A DNA stretch of 64,000 nucleotides. Source: Schizophyllum amplum (Eukaryota; Basidiomycota; Agaricomycetes; Agaricales; Schizophyllaceae). Positions 1-11,900 of this stretch are shown piece by piece. A program made the position numbers and the translations under genes. Position 1 is the first letter of the stretch; every line of letters starts with the position of its first letter. Below the pieces are notes generated by a model. The model was given only the letters and a program-made list of their open reading frames with translations, was not told the origin of the DNA and searched no databases. Location of the stretch: the NCBI GenBank assembly GCA_007026445.1, contig VDMD01000078.1, forward strand, positions 54,795 to 118,794, written 5' to 3'.

Positions 1-195
1 CCCTTCCCTCCCCCACTCGCTCACACCAGCTCCAGGCGGCCGCGAGAAGAACGCCAAAATCCACACGCGCGACCAGAGCTGGGACAGCACCGGCAACTCG
101 GGCCTGTTGCAGTGCTGGCGGACAGGCGCTCCCGTCCGTGTCTGTCGCGGTTGGCGGACGCGCTACGGGCCCGCGCAGGGGTACCGTTATGACGG

Positions 196-1516
196 GTGCT
201 GGTCGGTGATCAACGTGCGTGGCTCGTCTACGTCGCTCGTTTGCGTCGCTCGCTGCGTCGCTCGCTGCGTCGCTCATTGCGTCGCTCATTGCGTGGCTCG
301 CTGCGACGCTCATTGCGTCGCTCGTCTACATCGCTCCTTGCGACTCATCTGCTCGCTTGTCATCCAAGTACTGACCTCAATACCCTCTTCCAGGCCTGGC
401 AAGCCCGCGCGCCCGACGGATACCTGCGCTGCCGATTCATCTCGTGGTGCGTTGGCGCCCTACTCCACCTTTCATCAACAACCTCGCCTCATGCATCTAC
501 TACAATCAGCGCCTTCCCGATCAGCCGCTGGCTGGCCCCTGGACCTCAAGCACGGCATGTTGGCGCTCTCGCCGCATGCCCCCTTTCCGCGCGGATCGTG
601 CGAGGGAGCCGGAGGTGTATGATGGGGAGGAAACGCCGCGGTTGTTTAAGAAGGACGCGGCGAGGGTTCCTCGGGAGACGTCCAATGTCTCGCATGCGAA
701 GAGCGTCAAAACGAAGTCCACGACCGACCTCGCCCAAGCTCAGCGCACGACGTTCCTCGTTCAGGCGGCCCTTCGACCAACCTTGCCAAAACCCAGTCTA
801 CGACTCGCTAAAAGCTCAGCGTACAACCTCCCTCGTGCAAGACACCGCGACCAACCTCGCCAAAGCTCAGCGTACGACCTCCCTCGCCAAAGTTCGGGCC
901 ACGACCGTCACCCACCTAGCCACCGCCGACCTCAGACTCGTCCAGGCAAAAGCCGCTCTCGCACAGGCATACGCCGTCATCGCCGGCGAGCCCACGCCCA
1001 GGAAGCGCAAGCGGGCGGAGCGGATGTGGGGCGTGGGGCGCGAGCGAGATGGGCAGGCGCGCGAGCATGTCGGGCTGACAGGCGAGCCAGGGATGCTGGT
1101 GAGCGAGCCAGGGAAGCTGGCGGGCCAGCAAGACGCGCTGATGGACACTAGGCCCGCGCTAATGCACACGCAGCCCGCGCTGGTGAAGGCGGAGGAGTAG
1201 CTCGAGCTGGTGAAGGCGGAGCAGGAGCTCAAGCGGGTGAAGGCGGAGGAGGTCGAGTGGGCCGGTCTGTTCGGGGACGTAAAGGACGACGACTGGGCGG
1301 ACGGGAAGGACGACGACTCGACGGACGGGAAGGACGACGATTCGACGGTGTACGGACGAGAAGGACGACGAGGGGACAAACGAGAAGGAGGTCGACGACC
1401 GGGCTGCCAGTCTGGACTTGGAGGAGGCCAGTACGATCCTGGACTTGGACGAGATCAACGCGATCCTGGAGCAAGCGAAGCGGGAGGAGGAGCAATGGCG
1501 GGTGAAGCGGGAGTAG
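196..1516 (+). pseudogene. Charged coiled-coil ORF with in-frame stop (upstream part of module gene A1)
   Basis: The reading frame is rich in Lys/Ala/Glu heptads. It contains two near-identical KAQRTTSL-type repeats, a basic PRKRKRAERM stretch and an LVKAEE repeat. The repeat pattern continues unchanged across an in-frame TAG at 1198-1200 (LVKAEE before it, LELVKAEQELKRVKAEE after it), so the stop looks like a point lesion in a once-continuous frame. Further on the frame shifts into an acidic, heptad-rich tail that ends at a TAG at 1514-1516. The 5' end may lie outside the window. I do not recognise the family. It could be the first part of the same gene as 1521-3294, with unrecognised introns. 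Confidence 0.35.
225..345. repeat. Tandem 12-bp GC-rich repeat
   Basis: About ten degenerate copies of a GCGTCGCTCGCT-like 12-mer. The array is open in several frames and gives Arg/Ser/Leu-rich or Cys/Val/Ala-rich peptides, so the ORFs across it are probably repeat artefacts. A similar GCGTCGCTC-type run recurs near 52.4 kb and at the right end of the window. Confidence 0.7.
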
Positions 1517-1520
1517 GAAG

Positions 1521-3294
1521 ATGGTCTTGAGATGGATGAGAGGACGGTTCGTGTTCGACGAGGATGAGCAAGGCGGCGAGGTGCGACCGACGAAGCGCGC
1601 GCGGCTGTCTGCGCAGGAACAGGAGCCCGGCGCGTTGGAGCTGGTGGCAGCGGGGGCGTCGTATCAATCGCCGGAGGACGCGTTGTCTGGGTTGCTGGAG
1701 GACGTGCCGTGCGGGCTGTCTGAGGACGCTTCGTCCGGGTCGTCTGAGGCCGCGCGCCAGTGGACATCTGCAACTGCACGCCCTTTGACGTCCGCAAACG
1801 CACGCCCTTTGACATCTGCGATCGCACGCCCTCCGACATCTGCCGATTTACGTTCATTGCCGCCCGTCAATGCGACGTCGACATCCGACGAGCCGTCGAC
1901 GTCTTTCGGCGCGCCTCCCACTTTCAATACAGCCCGACTTCCAACATCGCCTTGCCATGCGACATAGCGATGACCTCGCCCTCCAACATAGCGATGACCT
2001 CGCCCTGCAACTTAGCGTTGACACCTCCGACCTATTGTCGTCCACCTCCATCACACCGTCGACCTCCAGCATACCTTTGGCCTCCACCTTCAGCACTCTT
2101 CCCCAGAAGCGCAAGCCTCCGCCGTCTTTGACAGACCCACTATCGATGTCGACAGACCTACCATCGACGTCGACGGGCCTATCATCGATGTCGACAGACT
2201 TATCATCGACGTCGACGGGTCACTTAGCTTCTGCGTCGACTGGCGTAGCTTCTGCGTCTTCCACGTCGACTGGCCCAGCTTCTACTTCCGCCGGCTCAGC
2301 TTCGACGTCCACGCCGAACAGGTCGCTACCGTTGCCGAAGAGGCGCAAGGTCGTGATTACGACTACCATATTCGCGAGCGCGACGACCACATCGTGCGCG
2401 GGGGCGTCGAAAGCGGCGAGCGCGAGGACGTCGAATACGGCAGGGTCGAGTGCGTCACAGGCGGCAGGGTCGGACGCATCCGTCACGCACTCGAGCTCCT
2501 CAACTTCATGCGCAGACGACGGCGTGCAAACCTCGTCCACCGCAACGTCAACCCCAGGCTTCTCAGCGGGGACGGTGAATGCGGTCGTGTCGGGGTCTAA
2601 TTTGGTAGCGGACACGTCGAGGACGGCGAGGCCGAGGTCGGGCATGGCGACATCACCATTGAGTGCAGCGGCACCTACGTCGATTGCATCAGTGCCAACG
2701 TCAAGCGTAGCAACACCTGCGTCGAGCGTGGCAGCACCTCCGTCGGACGCGGCAATGCCTGCATCGACCTCGACGTCGCAAGCGTCCAGCATGCCGTCTC
2801 AGGCGCCTAGCGTTCTGTCTCATGCGTCTTCTCTACAGACGTCCCTGCCGTCAACAGCGCTGCCATCTCTTCCATCATCATCCACCTCTGCTGCTCAACG
2901 ACGATTGGGCGCCGCGACGCCTCATCCTTCATCGACGCCCGGTACTTCACTGACGCCTCGTCCTTCACTGACGCCTCACACCTCAACAACACCTCGTACC
3001 TCCTCAACACCTCGCACCTCCGGCACGCCATCCAAGGCTCCTCGCCCCCTCACTCGCACATCCTCACTCACGCGCACATCCTCACTCACTCGCACATCCT
3101 CACGCACGCGCCTCTTCATGCCGTCGACCCCGCCGCGGCCCCTTACGCGCTCAGAGCTGGAGAGTCCGATGGGGCAGGCGATGGCTATACTACATGAGGC
3201 GAATTACGGGAGGGTGGTGATGGCGGAAGAGGAGGGAAGGACTGAGGAGGAGGAGGGGAGAGGCGATGAAGGGGGAGGGAGAGGCGAGGCATGA
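1521..3294 (+). CDS. Ser/Thr/Pro-rich low-complexity protein with nuclear-localisation-like motifs (module gene A, copy 1)
   Basis: Two overlapping frames (1521-1967, then 1870-3294) appear to form one coding locus, joined by an unrecognised intron or a frameshift. The first carries LLEDVPCGLSED; the second is a long Ser/Thr/Ala/Pro-rich disordered region. Basic clusters QKRKPP and PKRRKVV (near 2332) resemble monopartite nuclear-localisation signals. The C-terminus ends with AILHEANYGRVVMAEEE and an acidic Glu/Gly tail. The LEDVPCGLSED motif and the ILH..NYGRVVMAEEE tail both recur in the degraded copy at 5844-7274, so this is a duplicated gene and not random open frame. It lies directly upstream of a MYND gene, as copy 2 does. 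Function unknown. Confidence 0.45.
2142..2221. repeat. 21-bp tandem repeat (4 copies) inside gene A1
   Basis: Four copies of a TCGAYGTCGACRGRCCTA-type 21-mer alternate between two variants and keep the frame. They encode a (P/S)S(M/T)ST(D/G)L heptapeptide repeat within the Ser/Thr-rich region. Confidence 0.75.
3046..3112. repeat. 18-bp tandem repeat encoding LTRTSS
   Basis: About 3.5 in-frame copies of CTCACTCGCACATCCTCA-type 18-mers give an LTRTSS hexapeptide repeat. The preceding 2935-3040 is a looser TP(R/H)TS repeat. Confidence 0.7.
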
Positions 3295-3935
3295 TGAGGT
3301 CGAGATGAGGGAATGAGAGACGGAGAGGGCAGATGGGATGGAAAGCGCACATGGGATGGAAATGGAAGAGGGGGTAATGATTGGCTGATGAGAGGATGAG
3401 TCAATGGGGCGGGATGCGTGAGTCCTCTTTGTGGGGATGCGTGAGTCCTCTTTGTGCGTGCTTCGTTGGATCATGCGGAGTTGTCGGTGGGTCAGTGCTT
3501 GCGTCGCAGACTTATCAGTACGCCATGGCGTCTTCTTGTGTACACTATATATTGATTGACCTAGACCGTGCTCTATGCATCGTCACCTGGAACACAGATG
3601 GGTCTTCAAAGGGTGCGGCGACAGTGTTGTATTCTGAGCAGCGGAATATCCGCTCCTTGATGACAGGATGATTCCCACGATAGACGCTTGTTTTCGCCGC
3701 TCATCGATATCAACGGTCTGCTCGCCGTGAGTGCCGCAAACAACGGCCGCCGCACTCAGCAACTCGGACTCACTTTTACATCTGCTAGAGGTGATTTCGC
3801 GGCAAGTTTCTCGAGGTGTCAGTCCAGCTGTACGTTATAATCGAGGTAAGCTGCAGCTCGCATCGCGTGGTTCTCATATCTGATACCTATCCTCCATAAA
3901 TTCACCTCCTGTCGCCCCGAACACATGAAGGTCCG
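3295..3935 (+). promoter_or_regulatory. Intergenic region and 5' leader of MYND1
   Basis: Purine-rich 3'-flank of gene A1, then the upstream region of MYND1. The stretch around 3670-3690 (TTCCCACGATAGACGCTTG) recurs upstream of MYND2 near 7725, and a diverged form sits upstream of MYND3 near 21355, so the promoters were duplicated with the genes. A 5'-UTR intron is likely (GTAAGC donor at 3846, AG acceptor about 3930, just before the ATG at 3936). Introns in the same place are visible upstream of MYND2 and MYND3. No clear TATA box. Confidence 0.45.
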
Positions 3936-5831
3936 ATGTACGAGATTTCGGCAGAATCCATCGGGGTGCTTGCAGCCTTCCATCTCTATCTAAAAATCCT
4001 CGCGAGCACGGCCACTTCCGCCGAGGACAAACATGCTATTTCTCTCCAAATTCATCACCTACTGGACACGTCCTCGCCGGTCGCCCTCCTTGAGCAAGAT
4101 CCGCCTGAGCCCAGTCCCACGGTGGCGGTCACTCCACTCTTTCAACATCTGGTCGACACTCTCGAAGCACTCTGCGCGGTCCACACTGCGGCAGTGATCA
4201 ACCAGTCGTGCGATTTCATATGGGACAAGTTGGCATGTACGGTGCAGCAGATCGTCCGATGGATCGACTTCGCCCACCAAACATACAGCATAACACCATC
4301 CCTGGCGCTAACGTGCCCCGAGCTCGTGCCCGTGCTAACCCGCCTCGTCTACTTCATCGTCGTCCGACTAAAACCACAGCTCGTTCCCATCGTGCGGCAA
4401 AATCCCCGTCTCTGGACCTTGGCATTCGAACTCTGGCTGCACTACCCGGCGGCATACGACCCGCGCGCATCTCAGCGACTCACCGTGCTCGGCGGCACGG
4501 CCGGCTGCGAGATCGTAGACCACATGACCACGCACGTCCAGAACGAGCCCGATATCGTGGACATGCTCCGCACCGAATTCCGCCGTTACGTCGGGGGCCA
4601 CCATTTTCAGCGCCGCCTGCTGAAGCTCCTGGCCCTGCGCTTCGATCCGGTGGACGAGACGGTCGCGCGCCATAGCTGGATGTATCACCACCTGCGCGCC
4701 AGCATGGCCGTTCTCCTCGCCGTAGGTGGCGAGTGCGCTCCCATATCCCGGCGCTTCTTTCGCGCCGTCATCGCCGTCGCAAACGAAACGGCACAAGATG
4801 TGGCGTGCGGCACACGACACGGCGACCTTCAATTCGCAGAGACATATCTCAAACTTGTGATAGTCTCCCTCTGCGAGACCATTTGCGGAGTCATCGATGA
4901 CTCGAGATCACCACGGACCATCATCAACGCTATCCAGGCCGGACTTGTATGCTTTCTGATGGAGCACGCTCCCGTCTTCGAGCGCTTCGAAGAAGTCTTC
5001 CACGCGGATATCGCGCAAATCGAGGACGCATTGGCAGCGCAATGTTGCCTCCCACCTGCACTCAAGGTACTTCACCATCACCACGCTGACCTTCTCGAGG
5101 ACAATACACGCTCAGCAGAGGCACGGCGGAGGTTTCCGCGGCTGATGTACGCGTTCAAGCGCCACTGGGCGGAATACGCCCGATTTCGAACGGAAAGGCT
5201 GTGGGCGCAGTCCATCACCTGCTGCAACAGATCCACGGTATGTCGTTTGAGCGCTCTCGAGACATGCAGTTTGACTTAGTCGGCTATCTGATAGGATACG
5301 CACGAGGAAGCTCACTTCAAGGCCTGCCCGTGCAAAATGGTATTTTACTGCTCAGTTGCGTGTCAGCGTGCAGATTGGCGTGCTAGGCATCGTCGGGTGT
5401 GTGTCTACGGCGATCAGTACTATGATGGCGAGTAGTATTGGCGTGGATCATCGCATTCGCAGTTCTGATTATCCAGGATAGGATCGCTGGCGGTCGAAGA
5501 CATGTTTTTCCTCGCTCACCTTGCGCGAAATGTCATCCGACGCGACGGTGCTTCGAGTAGACCGGCGATGGCCCGGGCCAAGGAGCAGATATCGGAGGAG
5601 CAGAAGCTCTTCTTATACGTGGATATGAGTCTTTCGGTGGACGACGGACAGGAATTTCCCTGGTCATTGCACGTATACGACCGTGCTGACGATATTACTT
5701 CGCCGGAAGTTATGATTGTCTACAGATCCGGTCGATGGCGGATGGAGAGAAATCCAGATGTGCTATATGAGCTTGACGGGGTCGAATGTTCGCCGGACGA
5801 TCGTCCCATGCCGCCTCCTGCCATACTTTAG
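3936..5831 (+). CDS. MYND-type zinc-finger protein, copy 1 (MYND1)
   Basis: Three exons, 3936-5237, 5295-5427 and 5482-5831, give about 594 aa. Residues 1-430 are a helical, Leu-rich region shared with the two downstream paralogues (ALLEQDPPEP near residue 50; LMYAFKRHW near 400). The MYND finger is split by intron 1: CCN before it, then CPCKMVFYCSVACQ and a closing HRRVC after it, near residues 429-470. It is slightly atypical because the second Cys pair is C-P-C. Intron 2 starts with GC (GCGAGT); its acceptor must be at 5481, since the nearby CCAG acceptor would bring in a stop. The C-terminal roughly 117 aa follow the family pattern (LAVEDMFFLAHLARNVI). MYND fingers usually mediate protein-protein contacts; the target here is unknown. 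Confidence 0.8.
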
Positions 5832-5843
5832 GACACGATATGC

Positions 5844-7274
5844 ATGCGTGACGCGAAGGAGGATGCGGATGGGAGCGCGCTCGGTCGTCTTGTGCGTTGT
5901 GCCACGTCCTCGTCATTTTCTCTTGTCACTAACGGACAATCCACATTGAGGATGCCAAGGAGCAAGACGACGAGCAAGCCGACGACGAGCAAGCCGACGA
6001 GGCGCGTTGGAGCTTGGTTGGAGCTGGTAGCAGCAAACACGCCCTACCGCTTCGCGTCGTGCGGGTCACTGGAGGACGTACCGTGCGGGTTGTCTGAGGA
6101 TTTGTCGTTCGAGTCGACACGCTCCGTCGCGCCCCGGCTGTCTTCTGCGGACATGATGTCAATGCCCACTACGGCGCCGACCTCGCAGTCACCACGGCGT
6201 CAACCTCCCAGTCACCACGGCGTCAACCTCCCACCACGGCGTCGCCCTACCACTACATCATCTGATTTGGCTTCCGCATCGACTGGTTTGGCTTCCGCGT
6301 CGACTGGTCTAGTTTCTGCGGCGACGTCGACCCTTGCGCATCTCACGCCTCTCTGAACGTCTTTCACGTCAACCTACGTATCTTCCACGTCCACGCCGAG
6401 CAGGTCGCTGCCGTTGCCGAAGAGGCGCACGGTCTTGCAATACGGCGCGAGTGCCACGGCGAGGACGTCAAATGTGGGGGGATGCAGTCGTCTCGTCGTC
6501 GAGCACCTCGGTCAAGCCGCCTTCGAATTCCTCAGCCAAGCCAACTTCCAGCACGGTGGCGCCTTGCAATCCTCATCCACAACTGCCACATCATCCACAG
6601 GCGTATCGGCGGAAAGGGTGAACGCGGCTGTGTCGGGGTCGACTTTGGCACCGTTGGGGTCGTCGACTTTGGTACCATCGGGGTCGATTATGGTACGTCG
6701 GGGTCCGCTTTGATAGCGAGCACGTCAAGGACGGCGAGGTCGAATTTGAGCAAGTCGAGCATGGCGACATCACCATCGGCTGCAGCACCTACGTCGATCG
6801 CGGCAGCACCGACCGGCGACGTCGACCGCGGCACCTTCGACTTCGTCAGAAGCCGAGATCGCTCACGCGAACACGGTCGATGAGCCGGATGGCCGCAAAC
6901 ATCTCAGCGGTTCTCAGCTCGACGTCGTCCCTCGTCGCAGGCGCCTAGCATGCATGCCACCTCAGGCGTCTTCCATGCAGATGTCTCAGACGCGAGCCGC
7001 GTGGCCGTCTGATCCTGATGTACTTCCGGTTGCAGTTGTACCCTTCTGCACGCCAACTAGGACCCCCGCTCCCTCACGTGCACACCATTGTGCACGCACT
7101 CGTTTGACATCCTCGCGCACGCGCGTATCTATGCCGTCAACCCCGCCGCGGCCCTGACACGGTCGGAGCTGGAGACGGGCCTTGGCCATACTGCACCAGA
7201 CGAACTACGGACGGGTGGTGATGGCGGAGGAGGAGGAGGGAGGGATTGACGTCGTGGTAGAGGAGAAGCAATGA
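5844..7274 (+). pseudogene. Degraded copy of the Ser/Thr-rich module gene A (A2)
   Basis: Pieces of the gene at 1521-3294 recur in order but in different frames. ELVAANTPYRFASC and LEDVPCGLSED are near 6020-6095, the PKRRTV basic motif near 6415, an AAPTSIA-type stretch near 6790, and the conserved C-terminus ILHQTNYGRVVMAEEEE near 7190-7235, ending in a TGA at 7272-7274. Several frameshifts separate the pieces, so no single product can be read. It begins immediately after MYND1, which makes gene A + MYND a tandem two-gene module. Confidence 0.6.
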
Positions 7275-7931
7275 AGGAGGAGGTGGTTGAGGAGGGGAAG
7301 GGGGAGATGGTTGAGGAGGTGGTGGTTGAGGAGGGGGGTGGTTGGAGCGAGGGAGTGACTGGGAGTATCGAGTCGAGGGAAGGAGAGATGAGGGTAGGCG
7401 GGGCGGAGAGGGCAGATGGAAAGGAGAAGCCAGCTGATATGTAGAGGGTAGATGGGAATATTCTCGGTTGATTTCACCGCGTGTGGGATGAGTGGAAGGA
7501 AGAAAGAAAGAAGTTGGAGTCGAGTCGGTGTGAGGTTGCGCCGTGAGTCATCCTAGTACTAAGTGTTACCTTCTCGTGTACATATATTCTTTTGTATCTT
7601 GAAATGAGGCAGGTCGTTTTCTATGCATATTGTCTGGGTTTTTCGGATACATTCTTGATGGCGGTGACGAAGTTGGATCTCCGGCAGCCAAATATTTATT
7701 TGGTTCGAGATTGACAGGTAATTTCCCACGATAGACGCTTGATCTCGCCACCCATCTTCCGCCAAGGTTCTTGCTCACCGTGATTACTGCAAAGGACGTC
7801 CCCAGTTATCAGGTTCTTGGAATCTCTCGTACATCTGCAGGAGGTCATTCCGCGGCGCCAGCTTCTAACGTAAGCCGCGAATGGGCTTGCCTTGGGTGGA
7901 TCTGATATGTTTTACTCCACAGCATCCTCTC
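7275..7931 (+). promoter_or_regulatory. Upstream region of interrupted MYND2
   Basis: Homologous to the MYND1 upstream region: the TTCCCACGATAGACGCTTG block is at about 7723-7742, followed by a matching CTCACCGTGA stretch. A 5'-UTR intron is likely, with a GTAAGC donor near 7870 and an acceptor CTCCACAG ending about 7921, a few bases before the ATG at 7932. Nothing else recognisable. Confidence 0.4.
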
Positions 7932-8098
7932 ATGCCGTCGCAAACATTCGAGGACCCGTTATACAAGGCTCCGGTGCAGTTCATCAAGGTGTTTGTAACC
8001 TTGCGCTCTGATCTAGAACTGCTCGACGATGAGACCACGTCCGTTGAGAGCCAGCGCTCCACCCTCTTCCGGATCTACCAAATCCCAGGAGTACGCTC
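7932..8098 (+). pseudogene. MYND2, 5' fragment (interrupted by retrotransposon)
   Basis: ATG at 7932. The N-terminus (PSQTFEDPLYK) aligns with that of MYND3 (SSRAFDDPLYE), and the frame runs to GVRS at 8098, where the LTR begins. The last four bases, GCTC (8095-8098), are repeated right after the 3' LTR (15865-15868). Leaving out the element and one GCTC, the frame continues as GVRSPFAFLEQDPPEPS, which matches SSPFALLEQEPPRP in MYND3. The host gene was therefore intact when the element landed. As it stands the product would stop inside the LTR (the frame ends at 8165). Confidence 0.85.
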
Positions 8099-8276
8099 TG
8101 TAGGGTATGGGTCCGCGCTGGGCTTGGAACGCGCATGGCAGCTCCGCTTAGACATTCCCGATTAGGTAGTCATTGTGTTCATTGTCTCTAGCTATCTCCG
8201 TATACATCTCAGTTCTGACCCTCACAGCTGAGACGCGTGTTCGGTCTCTCAGCCTCGGAACTCACAGCGCGCTACA
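8099..8276 (+). repeat. 5' LTR of the gypsy element
   Basis: 178 bp, TGTAGGGTATGG ... GCGCGCTACA, the same as 15687-15864. It contains ATGs, including one opening MAAPLRHSRLG, with a potential GTAG donor just after. This could supply a start for the Gag frame, which lacks an upstream ATG. Confidence 0.93.
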
Positions 8277-8278
8277 TC

Positions 8279-8296
8279 TGGAGCCCACCGCGAGGG
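8279..8296 (+). other. Candidate primer-binding site
   Basis: TGGAGCCCACCGCGAGGG begins 2 nt after the 5' LTR. It starts with the TGG expected to pair with the CCA end of a tRNA. The tRNA was not identified. Confidence 0.6.
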
Positions 8297-8346
8297 AGGC
8301 TATTGACCCTGAGGAGTTGAGTTTTGAGTTTTGCGAGTTCTACTGA

Positions 8347-8361
8347 TTTTTTTTTTTTTTT
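8347..8361. repeat. T15 homopolymer in the retrotransposon leader
   Basis: Fifteen consecutive T residues in the untranslated leader, 20 nt before the long open gag frame opens at 8381. Confidence 0.9.
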
Positions 8362-8929
8362 CTCGAGGAGTGCGGTCTGACAGAAGCTGGCGCGAAAGCG
8401 GCAGAATAAGGCCTTTTTAGCGATCAAAGAACGCGTCGGAGCGTACCAGGAGAGCGACGCTGCAACATTAGCAGAGGGATCACGTACACAGCAGCAGCAG
8501 CAGGCCGAGACAAGTCGCGCGGCCGAAGAACGAGGCGAACACGAGGCGCCCGCGACCCAGAGCCGGATTCCCCGACTCCAAAAAGAAAAGCGTACCCTAC
8601 GAGCGCGTCAAGGGACAGGAGCGGCCGTCACCAACGTCGGCCTCTATATTCCATACCCGCCGACGCCACCAGCGATCTCGAAACAAGGCCGATCATCATC
8701 TATACCTGGCGCTTTCCCCGATCCCCCATCGCCTCCATCCCCCATACTTCCCTTGCCACCATCCCCACATCTACTACCCCCCTTACCACCACAACCACAA
8801 TCTGTACCGCTACCGCCGTCACCACCATTACCACCATCACGCGTTCCGGATCGCTCCCGCTTTACTGTACCACCGATTCCCCCATTCAACCAAAAGCTAA
8901 CCTCACAGGCGAGTACAACATCTACGGTG

Positions 8930-11900
8930 ATGCCGCCGCATCCGAATACGGCGACAACGACCACTACGGCGACGCCGGGGCTCAAGGGCGTGACGGAGCT
9001 GCCACCGGCTGGTACGAAGCGTGCCCCGAGCTTCAAGGGCCAGTCGTCGCAGCTCAAAGCGTACTTCACCGAGCTGGACGAGCTGTTCTCGGGTTACACC
9101 TTGACGGAGACTCAGAAGAAGCGCGCGGCCGTGCGCTACGTCCGGAAGGAGGCAATTCGGCGTTTCTGGGAGAGTTTGAAGGAGTTCGACGACGCACAGT
9201 CGGACTGGGCTGCGCTCAAAACGGCGCTTTACAAGCAGTACCCCGACTCGGACAAAGGCGTCGGCTACACAGTGCGTAATTTGCGTAAATATGCGAGTGC
9301 TCACAAGCAGGATGCGACGGTCCATACGATCGACGACATCAATAATTATTATCAGACGTTTCTACCGGCGATGAAGTATTTAACGAGTAACAAAAAGTTT
9401 TCGACAGCGGAGGCTAACCTGGTGTTCTGGAGAGGGCTCCCGACGGACGTGCGACGTGTCATCTGGGCTCGTCTATTAGGCGTGAATTCCCAGCGGTCCA
9501 CGGAGGAGGCGCCGTCCACTGACGATGTTATGGAGGCGGCGCGTTTCTGTTATTCTACAGGTACTTTCGACTCGGGCAAGGTCCTTCGCGGCTCGAGCGG
9601 ATCAAGGAAGAAGGCGCCGGCGAAACGACTACGCAAAGCGGCTCAACAGCTGCTCAAGCAAGACGACGGGTCCGACGACGACGATGACAGCGAGTCTGAG
9701 GACGACGAGGACAGCGACGACGTGGCATCTGACTCTGACGATTCGGACTCGGACGACGAGGTGTTGGCGCTGCCGAAGAAGAAGGAGAGGTTGAAGGGGA
9801 GGACAGAGATTCGTACGAAGACGGTGACGCGTGCGATTCCAGTTGCGCAGCAGGAGAGAGACGAGCTCGAGGACTTGGCGGCGCGCATGAACAAGCTCGC
9901 CGTGACGGACACCACGTATCTCTCGTGCTACGCGAGGATGATCCAGATCTCGCCGGGCATGTCGGCTGTCCTAGTGCCGCCTGCGGTTGGTGCGCCGGAC
10001 GTATCGGTCAATGCTGCCGCTGCCTATGGGCCACCACCGGAACCGCCTTCCCCCGCGTACCCGCCGCCGCCGAATGGATCATACGCGCCGCCGCTCACGC
10101 CGTACCAGCCCGCGCCGCAAGCGCAGTATTACCAGAGGCCGCCCACGCCCTATCAGCAGCAGCAGCAACGCCCGCCGACACCTTACCAACAGCAGCGCGC
10201 GTCGCCAACGCAGTTTTCGCCGCCGCAGAACAACTCGCGGCCGGGCACGCCTTGCCAGTCGCAGCAGTACCAACCCTATCAGCAGTCGCCGGCATCGTAT
10301 CAACAGTCATACCAACCGCCGTACCAGCAGTCACCTTACTACCCGCCGTACGGTCAGCGTTCCAGTTCGCCTTACGGTGGCTCGCCGCCTCGGCAGACTC
10401 GTCAAAATTGCCACTTCTGCGACGACCCCAACCATTACATGAATAACTGTCTCGAGCTACGCGACTACGAGACTGCGGGGCGTGTCATTAGGAGGAATGG
10501 CATGCTCATGTGGTCGGACGCGCCAGGTATGCCCATGCGAGGTCGCGTTTTCCACCCTGGGAGAGGAGGAATGAAGGCGGAGGTCGACGCGCACCTCGGG
10601 CCGCTCACCCGCCAGCCGCCGTTCCCGCCGTCGCAGCAGCAGCAGCAGCAGCAACAGCAGCCGAACCAGCAGCCGAACACAACGCAGAGCGCGTTCATAG
10701 TATGCGAGCCGATTCTGACTGCAGAGGCTAACGCGGTCATCGAGGAGGTAGTCGGGGAGGAGGATGAGATGGCAGGCATTCGAGTTGCGGCTGTGGAGGA
10801 GGAGGAGGTGGATGAGGACGACGAAGAGGTGCTCTGGAGTGCTGTCAGCGAGCTAGAGCAGATTGCGCTGCCAGACGAGGTGAGTGGGCTAGCTGTTCAG
10901 ACGCGTGCGCAAGCTCGTGCGGGTCCGCAAAATGCGAGTACGCTGAAGGCGAACTCGACAAAGGAGCAGGAGCAGCCGCCCTTGAAGAAGGCGAGGGATA
11001 AGGTGCAGGTCGCGTTGGAGGTGCAGAACGAACCGCATGTTAGCGCTGACATCCCAGACGATTTTTCGAGGCGCCCCGAGTCCAAGCCGATGCAGCCGGC
11101 GTACACATACGAGTCGAAGGCTGCTCGGCCGGACACGGCATCGCTACTGCGCCGGCGGGTCTGCGAGACGGTCGTGCAGGACGTCACTGTCGGCGACCTG
11201 CTCGGTCTCAGCGCCGAGCTCCGCAAGGACTTCACGGAGTATACCCGTGTTGTGCGCATCCCCGCGGATGAGGCGCGAGCGTCCTACGCAGCGCAGGGAC
11301 CTGTGGCGGCTGCGGCAGTCGCCTCCCCAGCGGTAGACTATGTCACGCCGTTGCGGGAGATTGACGTCCAGTTTGCTAACGGCCAGGTTGAGGGTGCCCT
11401 GCTCGACCAGGGGTCCGAGATTGCAGTCATGCGACAGGATCTTTGGGCAGAGCTGGGGTTGCCGCTGAACAAGGAGCGCGAGATGCGGATGCAGTGTGCG
11501 AATGGGAGCTGGGAGAGGATTCCGGGGTGCGCAGAGGGAGTCGAGTTGTATGTCGATGGGCTGCGAACGACGGTCAACGCTTTCGTTGTGCCCGACGCCC
11601 CATATCGGCTGCTGCTCGGGCGACCTTGGCAATCGTCGGTGCGCATGTCAATGCTGGAGCCAAAGAAGGGGAAGGTGTGGGTGCGAGTGCACGACCCGAT
11701 GGGCGGGACGGAGGCGCGCTGGGTGGCGACGAGACCAAAGGTCCACGTTCGGGATGGTACAGCGCGAAGCTGCGCATTTCTCACCAATGCTGGAGGCATT
11801 GTTCGTGCACTCGCTAACGTGTCGGGCGTAGGAGTGGCTTCTCGTATCCAGGCAGGGGGACAACTGACTCGTCACAGGCATGCACCACCATCTCCACCGA

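Noticed and set aside
225..345. Direct repeats considered as a CRISPR-like or telomeric array
   Set aside because: They are contiguous degenerate 12-mers without spacers, and not a telomere motif.
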